In this document: in pieces, positions 19,700 to 28,846 of the stretch
Position numbering within the stretch: position 1 is the first letter of the stretch
Layout of the letters: the number at the start of each line of letters is the position of its first letter
Source: Aquilonibacter sp963820185
GTDB lineage: Bacteria; Vulcanimicrobiota; Vulcanimicrobiia; Vulcanimicrobiales; Vulcanimicrobiaceae
DNA length: 64,000 nucleotides
Reading direction: 5' to 3'
Assembly (NCBI GenBank): GCA_963820185.1
Contig: CAWFYV010000002.1
Span: 682,001 to 746,000 of the forward strand
Notes under the pieces: model-generated
What the model was told of the DNA's origin: nothing
What the model saw: the letters and a program-made list of their open reading frames with translations, nothing else
Database searches by the model: none
Made by a program: the position numbers and the translations under genes

Positions 19700-19741
19700 A
19701 TTCGCCAGATTCGCTTTTCTTGCCGCAGGTTGTTCGGCGAT

Positions 19742-21340
19742 TTGACTATAGCACCCCATATCCGTTCGTTCAAGGCAGCGCTTCTTTTGATGGCCGTGCT
19801 TGCCGGCTGCGCGAAGGCGGGCGGCCCGGCGGCCGCGCCCCCCGGAGTCGTGCGCTTCGCCCTAGCGGCCGACCCGACGACGCTCGATCCGCTCCTCATG
19901 CATCCTGATGCTTCCTTAGCTGAGGCGCAGGTCGCGCGGCTCGGCTTCGAGCCGTTCGTAGATTTCGACCGTTCCGGACGCCCGGTTCCCGCGCTGCTCG
20001 ACCGTCTGCCGACGGTTTCCGCCGACGGACGCACGATCGTCTACCATTTGCGCGCCGTTCGTTGGAGCGACGGCGTTGCGGTGACGAGCAGTGACGTGCT
20101 CTTCACATTGCGTGCGATCCTGGATCCGCGCAACCCGGTGCGATCGACGCAAGGCTACGATCTGATCGACCGCGCGACCGCACCGGACGCGCGCACAATT
20201 GTCTTTCATCTCAAGCACGCATGGGCGCCGGCTGCACTTGGATATTTCTCCTACGGCACGACGCCGCAATTCGTGCTACCGGAACACGTGCTAAAAACGG
20301 AGACGCCACTCGATCGCGCACCGTTCGGAGCAGCGCCGAGCGTGGGCGACGGACCGTATACGTTTCTGTCGTGGCAGCGTGGGAACGCTGTGCGCTACCG
20401 CGCGAATCCACGTTACTGGCGCGGAAAGCCCGCGGTAGCGGAACTCGACGTTCGCATCGTTACCGATCCCGGAACGAATCTTTTGCTGTTGCGAACCGGA
20501 ACGCTCGACTGGAATCTGGTCGCCCCGGTCCAGTACCCGATGATCGCTAACGACGCGCGGTTGCGCTTTGTCACCACGCCAACCGCAGTCGTCGCCGGCC
20601 TCGTCATGAACACCTCGCATACGCCGCTCAACGATCCTCGTGTACGGCGCGCGATTGCTTTGTCGATCGATCGTAAAGCAATCAGCGACAAAATCACGCT
20701 GGGCAAGTATCCGGTCACCAACATGATCCAGCCCCAGTTCTCGTGGGCGTACGATCCGCAGGTGCATCAACCGTCCTACGATCCGACCGGAGCCGATGCC
20801 GCGTTCGATGCCGCCGGATGGCGGCGTGGACCCGACGGCACGCGCTCGCGCAACGGCGTATCCATGCATCTCGTCTACGTCGCTTTCCCCGAGACGGTGA
20901 GCGGCATGCGCATCGCGGCGGTCGTACAGGCTGCGTTGCGCGAGCGCGGCGTGGCAGTGACGGTCAAGAGCATTAGTAACTCGCAGCTGTTTCTCCCAAA
21001 GACGGGAACGCTCGCCACCGGAAACTTTGACCTTGCATACGTGCCGTTCACGATGGGCGCTGACCCCGATGACAGCGATGTGCTCGCGTGCGGGGCACCG
21101 TCGAACTACATGCATTGGTGCGATAAACAGGTCGATGCCCTTGAATCGGAGGCGCTCGCCGCTGTTTCGCAATCGCAGCGCCGAAGCATCTATGACGCGA
21201 TTGCGCGTAGGGTCGCCGATCAGGTACCAGTGCTTTATCTGTTTAACGCACGCTACATCTACGCGTACGGCGATCGGCTGCATGGCTTTGCCCCAAATGC
21301 CTTTTTGCCGACATGGAATGCATGGGAGTGGAAAACATGA
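19742..21340 (+). CDS. Peptide/nickel-type ABC transporter substrate-binding lipoprotein (SBP family 5)
   Basis: A roughly 532-residue extracytoplasmic solute receptor of the OppA/DppA class. I place the start at the TTG at 19742, which gives a lipoprotein signal (IAPHIRSFKAALLLMAVLAGC) with lipobox LAGC; the ATG at 19790 would leave too short a signal. Family landmarks are LDPLLMHPDASLAEAQVARLGFEPFV, TIVYHLRAVRWSDGVAVTSSDVLFTLRAI, FSYGTTPQFVLPEHVLK, the FSPE-like NDPRVRRAIALSIDRKAISD, and the C-terminal PVLYLFNARYIYAYGDRLHGF. No permease or ATPase genes are nearby, so it must work with transport genes elsewhere. Divergent from the lysine operon and overlapping the next gene by 4 bp. The ligand could be a peptide or an amino-acid derivative. 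Confidence 0.85.
   Translation: MTIAPHIRSFKAALLLMAVLAGCAKAGGPAAAPPGVVRFALAADPTTLDPLLMHPDASLAEAQVARLGFEPFVDFDRSGRPVPALLDRLPTVSADGRTIVYHLRAVRWSDGVAVTSSDVLFTLRAILDPRNPVRSTQGYDLIDRATAPDARTIVFHLKHAWAPAALGYFSYGTTPQFVLPEHVLKTETPLDRAPFGAAPSVGDGPYTFLSWQRGNAVRYRANPRYWRGKPAVAELDVRIVTDPGTNLLLLRTGTLDWNLVAPVQYPMIANDARLRFVTTPTAVVAGLVMNTSHTPLNDPRVRRAIALSIDRKAISDKITLGKYPVTNMIQPQFSWAYDPQVHQPSYDPTGADAAFDAAGWRRGPDGTRSRNGVSMHLVYVAFPETVSGMRIAAVVQAALRERGVAVTVKSISNSQLFLPKTGTLATGNFDLAYVPFTMGADPDDSDVLACGAPSNYMHWCDKQVDALESEALAAVSQSQRRSIYDAIARRVADQVPVLYLFNARYIYAYGDRLHGFAPNAFLPTWNAWEWKT
19745..19773 (-). promoter_or_regulatory. Promoter of the lrp-kdd-kamA operon
   Basis: Read on the minus strand, TTGAAC (19773-19768) is followed after exactly 17 bp by TATAGT (19750-19745), giving a predicted start near 19738 and a 39-nt leader before the regulator's ATG at 19699. 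The promoter lies over the first codons of the divergent lipoprotein gene, so the two transcripts would overlap head to head. Confidence 0.6.
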
Positions 21341-22830
21341 GCAAGGGCGTCGCAATCGTTGGCGTGCACGGAGTTGCTTCGCATCCGCGCTACGAGTTTC
21401 AGGATCAGGTCGCGGGCGATCTGTGCATGCGCCTCAACGAGCGCGACGGCAAGAAAACCTGGAAAATTGAAGTCGTCAACCCGAAGGATGTGCTTAAAGA
21501 AGGGACCGACGATCCGCTCCCGACGACGACACGCGTCATGCAAGCCGGCGACGACATCGATGAACCTGAGCGGGATTTCTTTGACGTGATCGAGGCGTAT
21601 TGGAGCCCCATCGACAAGGGCGCAACCAATTGGCTTTCGGTTTTGATGTGGATATTTCGGTCGGTCTTCGCGCCGTTTAACACAACCGCACGTGTCGAAT
21701 CGCCCTTTGCGAAGCAATTCTTCGATTTCGGCTTTATCGGTGGTGCGCTCGTCGCGGCATTCATCTTGTTCGCCGTTTCGATCACTGCGGTCTGGCTTTC
21801 CGCGATTCACGTATTGAACATCACCGGGCTTATAAACAATTCGACGGTTGGCCAAGCAATCAACGTGCTCAACGCAAATGCTGCGGCGCCCGGCGGCGCG
21901 CGCATCAAGATCGTGGTGTGGATCTTCGTCGGCATCCTCGGTGGGTTTCTGATCGGTCAGGCCCTTGAGGCAATTGTAAAGACGTGGGTGCAGCGCAAGG
22001 AATTGCTGGCGAATCGTGCGTCGATTTGGCACCGCGCGCTTGCCATAGGCATTTTGGTTGTGCTTGGCGGGGCCATGATCTACGCGATGGCCGTCGTAAA
22101 ATTCCCGAAAGGCTCGATGGGTTGGTCCGGCGTCGCGTTCCTCGTCGGGATTTTCATCGCATTTCAGATCGGCTACGCGCTGCTGATCGACTTCATCGTC
22201 GGTTTCTTCGGAGACGTGCAAGTCTACACGACGCGCGATGAAAATGACGCGCGTTTTTACGACTTGCGGGACGGGATTCTCGATACGGCCGTGACGGCGA
22301 TTATCCGTGCGGTCACGCCGGAGCGCAATGGCGGCTACGACTACGATCGGGTCATCGTGCTCTCGCACAGCCTGGGTGGGACGATTGCGACCGACGCGAT
22401 CACGCGGCTCAAGCGCGCCACCGAGCAGGGCGCACTCAGCGCCGCTGCGTTCGCGAAAGTGCGCGCCTTCGCGATGCTCGGGTCGTCGCTCGAGAAAACG
22501 CAATATTTCTTCAACGTCGCCGGGACGACGCCGTCGGTCTCCTATGACGAGTGGCGCGGCAAAGCCTACGAAAAGCTCTTTAGCGACGATGCGAAACTGC
22601 TGTCGACTAAACGCAGCTCGCGGATATTTTGGATCAACTATTGGTACTTCGAGGATCCCATCTGTAACGAGATTCGGTCCTATAAGGACGTCTGTCGCAA
22701 CGAACGCGGAAACCGGCACATCACACCGATCCATCCGCTGATCCACTCGGATTATCTCGACGACCCGTGGGTGTGGAGGTCTTCGAAGGATGGCAAGCAT
22801 TTGGGCTGCTCGACATCATCGCCCCGGTAG
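21337..22830 (+). CDS. Membrane protein with an alpha/beta-hydrolase (lipase-like) domain
   Basis: A 497-residue protein. It starts with VAIVGVHGVASHPRYEFQDQVAGDL, the oxyanion-loop region of an alpha/beta-hydrolase, and has the nucleophile elbow VIVLSHSLGGTIATDAI at about residues 340-356 (Ser in SHSLGG). Between them are about five hydrophobic segments (FGFIGGALVAAFILFAVSI, IVVWIFVGILGGFLIG, ALAIGILVVLGGAMIYAMA, VAFLVGIFIAFQIGYALLI and neighbours), so the hydrolase halves are held together at the membrane. Ser is clear; I could not assign Asp and His with certainty. ATGA overlap with the oligopeptide-binding gene suggests coupled translation. Substrate unknown; lipid or ester hydrolysis is the family expectation. 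Confidence 0.7.
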   Translation: MSKGVAIVGVHGVASHPRYEFQDQVAGDLCMRLNERDGKKTWKIEVVNPKDVLKEGTDDPLPTTTRVMQAGDDIDEPERDFFDVIEAYWSPIDKGATNWLSVLMWIFRSVFAPFNTTARVESPFAKQFFDFGFIGGALVAAFILFAVSITAVWLSAIHVLNITGLINNSTVGQAINVLNANAAAPGGARIKIVVWIFVGILGGFLIGQALEAIVKTWVQRKELLANRASIWHRALAIGILVVLGGAMIYAMAVVKFPKGSMGWSGVAFLVGIFIAFQIGYALLIDFIVGFFGDVQVYTTRDENDARFYDLRDGILDTAVTAIIRAVTPERNGGYDYDRVIVLSHSLGGTIATDAITRLKRATEQGALSAAAFAKVRAFAMLGSSLEKTQYFFNVAGTTPSVSYDEWRGKAYEKLFSDDAKLLSTKRSSRIFWINYWYFEDPICNEIRSYKDVCRNERGNRHITPIHPLIHSDYLDDPWVWRSSKDGKHLGCSTSSPR

Positions 22831-22831
22831 A

Positions 22832-23650
22832 TTAAAAGCCGCGGATGCGCTTGCGCAGCCAGCGTTTATGCTGGTCGGCGACGCGCGTCCACAACGCTTC
22901 GCTGCCTTCGATCTCGAGCCCGAAGTGCTCGCGAAGAATCCGCTCAAACGATGCGTGCGAGGAGGCGGATTCCTCGTTCATGTGCTCGGGCGAGAAAATG
23001 CGCAGTGCCGCGTTGGTCAAGGTGACCATCCCGCGTTCGGTGAGTTGCGCGCAGACGAGCGTCTGCACGAAGGGGGATTCGCTTGTGGTTGCAAGGCTGC
23101 GATTCGCTGCCTCGATCGTCTCCATATCGACCGCGTCACCGGTGAAATCGTAGGTCGCGCCGTTCTCCCGGTGGTTGTAAAAGCGCCAATAGTTCCCGTG
23201 ACAGGTCAACTTGAAGTCAAAGCGCCCGTCGTTGAACGGACCTTCGCGTAGCGGTGTCGGTACGAGAAACCCGTTGCCGAAGCCGACGTCGGCGAGGTAG
23301 GGCTCGTCGAAATGCACGAGCAGTGCGAGGTGATTGATCGGCGCGCCCACGACGTGACCCATGCGGTTGACCGTGGCACCGATAAGCTCTACCCGCAGGC
23401 CGATCTGCTTGACCGCCCATGCGAAGAGCAAGTTGTGTTCGAAGCACCAGCCGCCGCGCTCGCGCACAATGAGCTTCTCGAAAATCGCATCCGATTCGAG
23501 TGAAGGCACCTCGCCGAGCTGCACGTCGATATTCTCAAATGGAATCGCAAGCAGATGTGCGCGGTGCAAATTATGCAACGTCTGCTTTGTGGGCGAGAGC
23601 GGGCCGCCGTATTTGATGCGGCGCAGATAGCGATGGAGTTTGAGTGACAC
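22832..23650 (-). CDS. nat: Arylamine N-acetyltransferase
   Basis: A 272-residue NAT enzyme that transfers acetyl from acetyl-CoA to arylamines or hydrazines through a Cys thioester. Choosing the GTG at 23650 puts the triad at Cys69 (RGGWCFEHN), His107 (INHLALLV) and Asp121 (DVGFGNGF), nearly the canonical family numbering (69/107/122), which strongly supports this start over the longer frame open to 23797. IPFENIDVQLG near the N-terminus is another NAT signature. It starts 8 bp after the GH92-fusion gene, the last member of a long minus-strand run, and its stop abuts the convergent membrane hydrolase. Confidence 0.92.
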   Translation of the reverse strand: MSLKLHRYLRRIKYGGPLSPTKQTLHNLHRAHLLAIPFENIDVQLGEVPSLESDAIFEKLIVRERGGWCFEHNLLFAWAVKQIGLRVELIGATVNRMGHVVGAPINHLALLVHFDEPYLADVGFGNGFLVPTPLREGPFNDGRFDFKLTCHGNYWRFYNHRENGATYDFTGDAVDMETIEAANRSLATTSESPFVQTLVCAQLTERGMVTLTNAALRIFSPEHMNEESASSHASFERILREHFGLEIEGSEALWTRVADQHKRWLRKRIRGF

Positions 23651-23658
23651 CCTGGTTG

Positions 23659-26600
23659 TTAGTGGGGGAGCGAGATCGTATACGCTCCGCCGCTGCCGAG
23701 GAAGAGTGGGGCCGAGGTGTGGCCGTCGCGATCGATGCGCACGAGCGCGTTGCCACGGTGGAGGATAGCGATGGCGGCCGAGCCGTCGTGCAGCCATTCA
23801 ACGTCGAATGGTTGCCCTCCAACCGTAATATCGGGTCTCGCGGCATTGGTCGTGAGGTCGATCGGCGTTATGGTCGTCGTTGCATAGTTCGCGACGTAAG
23901 CAAGCTTGCCGGTGGGATCGACGGAAATGTACATCGGTTCGACGCCGACCTTCACCGTCTTGATCGTTGTGCCGCTCGCGAGATCGACGACGCTTACCGT
24001 GTTCTCCCCGTTGTTGACCGCATAGAGCGTCTTGCCGTCCGGCGAGAGCGCGACGCCGACAGGCCGTTGTCCGACGGCGATCGGGGTCAGCGGCGTCTGT
24101 GACTTGAGGTCGACAACCGCAACGGCGTTAGAGCCTTGCGTCGTTACGTATAATCGCGATCCATCCGGCGCAACCGCGATATAGCGAGGGCCGGTACCCA
24201 CGGCGATCGGCTTGCCCGCGCGCAAGGAAGCGACATCGATCGGCGTAATCGTCCCGTCGTCGTAGTTTGCGACCCAGACCGTCGCACCGTCGGGCGCGAT
24301 CGCAAGGCCGTTGGGCGAATTGCCGACGGCGACATCGGCTATGACCTTGTTCTGCACCGCATCGACAACGCTTACCGTCTTTGCACTGCGATCGGCAACA
24401 AAGTAGAGTCGACCGTCCGGCGTAAGTGCGCCATCGCGCGGCTCATCCTTCACCGCTATTGGCGTGCCGAGTGCGCCAGTGTGCATGTCGTATGGCATGA
24501 CGGTGTTATTAAAGCGGTTGGCGATCCATGCCAGCGGCAGGCGTTCGCCCTCGTGCTGCGCGCGAACGTCGACAACTGCGGGCGCGACGCGTGCACCGTT
24601 GTCGTCGACGGCCGAAATGTGCACGTTGTACAGGCCGCTCGCCGCTGTGGCGACGGTCAGCGTCACCGCTTGCGCATCCTTCGCCGCAAGGTGCACGACG
24701 CCGGCCACCGGCGCGAGCGAGAAGCCCGTATGCCCGGGAACCGTCCACGTCACTGACGCGGCGACGCTGCCGGTATTGCGGAAGGTCACGTCGATTGTGC
24801 CGTTGCTCGCACCAGGCTCGAGTTGCACGCCGCCGCTCGCATGCTCGATCCGCACGGCACTCGAGGCCGGAAACGCGGCGCTCGTCGGCGCGAAGGCGGG
24901 CATTGCATCCCCTGCTGCTGCGCCCCATGCTTTGTTCGGCGTCGATGCGAGATCGTACGCGAGATGTACGTTGCCGCGAAGCGGTAATGCGAGCCACGTA
25001 CGTTGCGTCGCGAGGCCGTCGACGCGTAGCGTGTCGACGTACGGCGTTCCGTCCGACGCGGCGGGCGCGTCGATCGTGATCGTCGGACCGTGCGGCGCAT
25101 GGATGACGACGTGCGGGAAGAGCGGGCTGCCGATGTCGAGCGCGCGCATCGCGGGAAACTGCGGATAAAGGCCCATCGCCGACCACACATACCACGCGCT
25201 CATAGTGCCGAGATCGTCGTTGCCGGGAATGCCGTCGGGCGTATCCATGTAGAGCGTTGTCATCACGGTGCGCACGATCGCTTGTGCGCGCCACGGTTCG
25301 CCGACAGCTAAATAGGTCCAGGGCGAGCCGAGGCTCGGCTCGTTACCCATCCACGCGTACGGCTTGTCTTGATCGGCGTTGAGCTGCGAGAAGAACGTGT
25401 CGAGTTTGGCGACGGTCGCGTCGCGACCGCCCATGCCGCGCACGACGTCGGGGAGATCCTGCGGTACCATCCAGGTGTACTGCGCGGCGTTGCCCTCTTG
25501 AAATCCGCTCTGACCCGATCCACCGATGGGCGTCTCAAGATAAGCGCCGTCGCCGTTGCGCGGTGCGATCCAGCCGGTTTGCGTGTCGAAAATCGTTGTC
25601 CAGTTATCGGCGCGCGGCAAAAAACGCTGGTACACGCTGTTGTCGCCGATCGTACGCGCAAACGCCGCGATCGAAGCGTCGTCGAGTGCGTACTCAAGCG
25701 TCTCCGATGCGCCGTTGGGAACGGGTGAGACCGACGTCGTGTAGTAATTCGGAATGTAGCCATGCTGCTGATAGTCGGCCGATTGCGGCCGCTCGAGATA
25801 CCAGCCGTAACCGGGCGGGCTCGTTGTGTCGGTTGCGCCCTTGACCATCGCTTGCAGCGCGGTGCGCGTGTCGAAGTCGCGCGCGCCGAACGCATAGCCG
25901 CCGGCGATCACCGGATCGACCGAGTCGCCGCCCATCACGCTGCTCGGCTGATTGACGACCGGCCAGCGCGGTAGCCAGCCGCTCTGCGCGTACGCGTCGA
26001 CGAGCGACCGCTCCATATCACTGACCTGGTCGGGTGCAAGCAGCGCGATCAGCGGAATCTCCGTGCGGTAGATATCCCAGTCGGAATAGTTTGCGTACTC
26101 AGCGTGACCCGGCTTAACGTGGTGCACGTTGCCGTCGAACCCGCGATAGCGCCCGTCGGCATCGCTGATAAGGTTCGGATGCAACATCGTGTGGTACAGC
26201 GCGGTGTAGAACTGGCGCTGCTCGCTGCGCGTGCCGCCGGAGATCTCAACGCGCCCGAGCATCTGCTGCCAGGCGGCGAGCGCGTTGTTGCGCACGGTAG
26301 CGACATCCCAGCTCTTCGCCTCAGCCGCGAGATTGTTGCGTGCGCCTTGCCTATCGACGAACGAGATCGCCACTTGCACGCCCACCCGCGGATTGCTGGT
26401 CGTATCGAATTGAACCCAGGCCGCGGCGTGCGGGCCGCGCCCGCCGTGCAGCACGCCCGACGCGGCAAACGGGCGATCGAAGTGCGCGACGTAATACACG
26501 GTATACCGATCAGGCATCCCGCAGAAGAAGCCGCTCGACGCCGAGGCTTCGACCTCGTTTGCGCCCACGATGCGAATCGCTGCGTCGGTAACTCCGGCCT

Positions 26601-27084
26601 GATTCGACGCGGGATTTATTACGACGTTTGCTTGCGTGTTTGCCGGAAACGTGAATGCTCCGAGCCCTGTGCGCGGCGTAACGCTGAGTTCCGTGCGAAT
26701 CGCCGGCGCACCGACCGAAACCGCGTAGTAACCGGGTGCGGCCACTTCCGACGCGTGCGAGAAGCCCTCTTGCGTGGTTGACGGGTCGGTGACTGGGCCG
26801 ATCGTTGGCAACATCGCGAAATCACCGAACACGTTGCAACCGGGTCCGCTCAAATGCGTCAGGCTAAATCCGGTGATCGTGGAGTCGGTGTACTCGTAAC
26901 CACCGCCGGCATTTTGCGAGGGCGTGTCCGGACTCCATTGCACCATGCCGAACGGCATGTCGGCGCCGGGGAACGTGTCGATCGGGCCGCCGATCTGCGT
27001 GCCCGACGTGCCGACAAAGGTGTCGACGAGCGTTGTGGGCGCGAGCGTTGCCGCGAGTACCGCGGCTGCGAGAAGCGCTATCAT
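23659..27084 (-). CDS. GH92 alpha-mannosidase fused to a YVTN-type beta-propeller
   Basis: A 1141-residue exported protein with a signal peptide (MIALLAAAVLAATLA). Residues about 15-720 are a GH92 calcium-dependent exo-alpha-mannosidase: VDTFVGTSG, PGADMPFGMVQWSPDT, SLTHLSGPGC, NQPSSVMGGDSVDPVIAGGYAFGA, and the acid/base region GNDDLGTMSAWYVWSAMGLYP. A NEW3-like beta-sandwich follows (about 740-830, GTIDVTFRNTGSVAASVTW). Then comes a seven-bladed propeller of YVTN repeats of about 42 residues (VSVVDAVQNKVIADVAVGNSPNGLAIAPDG and similar). GH92 enzymes normally end after the catalytic domain, so the propeller is an addition that may anchor or recognise substrate. Its ATG overlaps ridA by 4 bp in the transhydrogenase operon. 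Confidence 0.88.
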   Translation of the reverse strand: MIALLAAAVLAATLAPTTLVDTFVGTSGTQIGGPIDTFPGADMPFGMVQWSPDTPSQNAGGGYEYTDSTITGFSLTHLSGPGCNVFGDFAMLPTIGPVTDPSTTQEGFSHASEVAAPGYYAVSVGAPAIRTELSVTPRTGLGAFTFPANTQANVVINPASNQAGVTDAAIRIVGANEVEASASSGFFCGMPDRYTVYYVAHFDRPFAASGVLHGGRGPHAAAWVQFDTTSNPRVGVQVAISFVDRQGARNNLAAEAKSWDVATVRNNALAAWQQMLGRVEISGGTRSEQRQFYTALYHTMLHPNLISDADGRYRGFDGNVHHVKPGHAEYANYSDWDIYRTEIPLIALLAPDQVSDMERSLVDAYAQSGWLPRWPVVNQPSSVMGGDSVDPVIAGGYAFGARDFDTRTALQAMVKGATDTTSPPGYGWYLERPQSADYQQHGYIPNYYTTSVSPVPNGASETLEYALDDASIAAFARTIGDNSVYQRFLPRADNWTTIFDTQTGWIAPRNGDGAYLETPIGGSGQSGFQEGNAAQYTWMVPQDLPDVVRGMGGRDATVAKLDTFFSQLNADQDKPYAWMGNEPSLGSPWTYLAVGEPWRAQAIVRTVMTTLYMDTPDGIPGNDDLGTMSAWYVWSAMGLYPQFPAMRALDIGSPLFPHVVIHAPHGPTITIDAPAASDGTPYVDTLRVDGLATQRTWLALPLRGNVHLAYDLASTPNKAWGAAAGDAMPAFAPTSAAFPASSAVRIEHASGGVQLEPGASNGTIDVTFRNTGSVAASVTWTVPGHTGFSLAPVAGVVHLAAKDAQAVTLTVATAASGLYNVHISAVDDNGARVAPAVVDVRAQHEGERLPLAWIANRFNNTVMPYDMHTGALGTPIAVKDEPRDGALTPDGRLYFVADRSAKTVSVVDAVQNKVIADVAVGNSPNGLAIAPDGATVWVANYDDGTITPIDVASLRAGKPIAVGTGPRYIAVAPDGSRLYVTTQGSNAVAVVDLKSQTPLTPIAVGQRPVGVALSPDGKTLYAVNNGENTVSVVDLASGTTIKTVKVGVEPMYISVDPTGKLAYVANYATTTITPIDLTTNAARPDITVGGQPFDVEWLHDGSAAIAILHRGNALVRIDRDGHTSAPLFLGSGGAYTISLPH

Positions 27085-27449
27085 CCGATGAACGCGTCGA
27101 CTTCGATTTCGACCAACAAATCCGGCGCGATGAGGCGCCGCACTTCGACCATCGTTGCGGCTGGACGCACGTCGGCGAAGGCCTCGTGGTGTGCTTTGGC
27201 GATGAGCTCCCAGTCGTCGATATTCACGACGTACATGCGCGTGCGCACCACGTCCTCGAGCGAGGCTCCGGCTTCCTCGAGCGCGCGCTCGATGCGCGCA
27301 ATCGCGCCCTTGGCCTGCAGATAGGCGTCCGGGCCATCACTCGTTGTTCCCGAGACAAAGACGAAGTCGCCGATGCGCACCGCGCGCGCGTAGCCGACGC
27401 GCTTCTCCCACACGCTCCCGCTCTCGATGTGGCGGCGGCGTGTCGCCAT
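27081..27449 (-). CDS. RidA/YjgF/UK114 family protein
   Basis: A 122-residue protein of the Rid family, trimeric enzymes that hydrolyse reactive enamine/imine intermediates from PLP enzymes. It has the N-terminal SGSVWEKRVGYARAVRIGDFVFVSGTT, the central RIERALEEAGASLEDVVRTRMYV and the C-terminal RPAATMVEVRRLIAPDLLVEIEVDAFIG. The Arg of (V)RTRMYV and the Glu near the C-terminus match active-site positions; the N-terminus suggests a subgroup other than archetypal RidA. TAATG overlap with pntB and ATGA overlap with the GH92 gene place it inside one transcription unit. Confidence 0.88.
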   Translation of the reverse strand: MATRRRHIESGSVWEKRVGYARAVRIGDFVFVSGTTSDGPDAYLQAKGAIARIERALEEAGASLEDVVRTRMYVVNIDDWELIAKAHHEAFADVRPAATMVEVRRLIAPDLLVEIEVDAFIG

Positions 27450-28846
27450 TACAAGGCCTTGACCGCCGCGGTCAGTGCATCGACCGATGCCTTCGCATCG
27501 CCGAAAAGCATTGCGGTGTTGGGCAACTCGTAGAGCGGATTGTCGATGCCGGCGAAGCCCGAGCGCATCGAACGCTTGAGCACGATCACGTTACCGGCTT
27601 TGTCGACGTCGAGGATCGGCATGCCATAGATCGGTGAGCTCTTGACGCTGCGTGCCGCCGGATTCGTCACGTCGTTGGCGCCGATGACGAGCGCAACGTC
27701 AGTTGTGGGAAACTCATTGTTCGCGTCGTCGAGATCGAGTAGCGCTTCGTACGGCACGTTGGCTTCGGCCAGCAGCACGTTCATATGACCGGGCATGCGT
27801 CCGGCGACGGGATGGATCGCATAGAGCACCTTGACACCGCGCTTTTCGAGCTGATCGGCGAGTGCTTTGACAGAGTGCTGCGCTTGTGCCACCGCCATGC
27901 CGTAGCCAGGCACGAACATCACCTTGCTCGCGTAGGCGAGCATCACCGCGACATCGTCGGCGGACACGCTACGCACGTTTTGTGGGCCGCCCGAAGCTGC
28001 GGCGGGCTCCGATCCACCCGCAGAGCCGAACGCGCTGAAGAGCACGTTGGCTAGCGAACGATTCATCGCCTTACTCATTGCGACGGTCAGAATGGTGCCG
28101 CTCGCGCCGACGATTGCGCCGCAGATAATCAGCAGCTCGGAGTCGATCTCGAAGCCGGCGATTGCGACCGCGAGCCCGGTAAACGAGTTGAGCAGCGAGA
28201 TGACGACCGGCATGTCGGCGCCGCCGATCGGCAGTACGAAGAGCACGCCGAGCGCGAGCCCTCCCACGAGGAGCAGTGCAAAGCCCCACACCGGAAGGGT
28301 ACCGCCGCTGACGATGAACCAGGCGCCCAGCGCAATGATGCCGAGTGCGATGATCGCGTTGACGACCTGTTGCCCAGGATAGGTAATGGGGCGTCCGGTC
28401 ATCAGTTCTTGCAATTTGAGGAAGGCGATGATCGAACCGGCAAAGCTCACGGCACCGATGATCATAGACACGACGAGCGACACCGAGATAACCGGATCGA
28501 GTGTTAAGCCGCCGCTGCGCAAAAAGACGACGTATTCGACGATGCCGATCATCGCCGCAGCGCCTCCGCCTGCGCCGTTGTAGAGCGCGACCATCTGCGG
28601 CATCGCGGTCATCTTCACCCGCACGGCGGCGAAGATACCGATCGTCGCGCCGAGGACCATGCCGATCGCAATCGCCCACCACGCGACCCAGCCCGTCTGC
28701 ACGAGGACGACACCGACTGCGATTACCATGCCGCCCATCGCGAGCCGATTACCGAATCGCGCTGATGCGGGTGAATTCAAGAAATGCAGACCGAGAATAA
28801 AAAGTGAGATCGCAACGAGATCGAGGAGCGGCGCAGCAATCGTCAC
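27449..28846 (-). CDS. pntB: NAD(P) transhydrogenase subunit beta
   Basis: A 465-residue integral membrane subunit that moves protons and binds NADP(H), coupling proton-motive force to hydride transfer from NADH to NADP+. Eight or nine hydrophobic helices fill residues 1-270 (GNRLAMGGMVIAVGVVLVQTG, MVALYNGAGGGAAAMIGIVEY and others). The soluble domain III follows: VPGYGMAVAQAQHSVKALADQLEKRG, HPVAGRMPGHMNVLLAEA, DVALVIGANDVTNPAA and SPIYGMPILDVDKAGNVIVLKRSM, all classic NADP-site motifs. It begins at a GTG overlapping the TGA of the small alpha-2 subunit gene. Confidence 0.95.
   Translation of the reverse strand: MTIAAPLLDLVAISLFILGLHFLNSPASARFGNRLAMGGMVIAVGVVLVQTGWVAWWAIAIGMVLGATIGIFAAVRVKMTAMPQMVALYNGAGGGAAAMIGIVEYVVFLRSGGLTLDPVISVSLVVSMIIGAVSFAGSIIAFLKLQELMTGRPITYPGQQVVNAIIALGIIALGAWFIVSGGTLPVWGFALLLVGGLALGVLFVLPIGGADMPVVISLLNSFTGLAVAIAGFEIDSELLIICGAIVGASGTILTVAMSKAMNRSLANVLFSAFGSAGGSEPAAASGGPQNVRSVSADDVAVMLAYASKVMFVPGYGMAVAQAQHSVKALADQLEKRGVKVLYAIHPVAGRMPGHMNVLLAEANVPYEALLDLDDANNEFPTTDVALVIGANDVTNPAARSVKSSPIYGMPILDVDKAGNVIVLKRSMRSGFAGIDNPLYELPNTAMLFGDAKASVDALTAAVKAL

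Noticed and set aside
21259..22800. 513-residue minus-strand frame opposite the membrane hydrolase
   Set aside because: The product is full of Arg, Asp and His with no hydrophobic core, while the plus strand shows hydrolase motifs and a coupled start.
22832..23797. Longer N-terminus for arylamine N-acetyltransferase
   Set aside because: The GTG at 23650 places the catalytic triad at nearly canonical numbering; the extra 49 residues overlap the upstream coding region and are Arg-rich.
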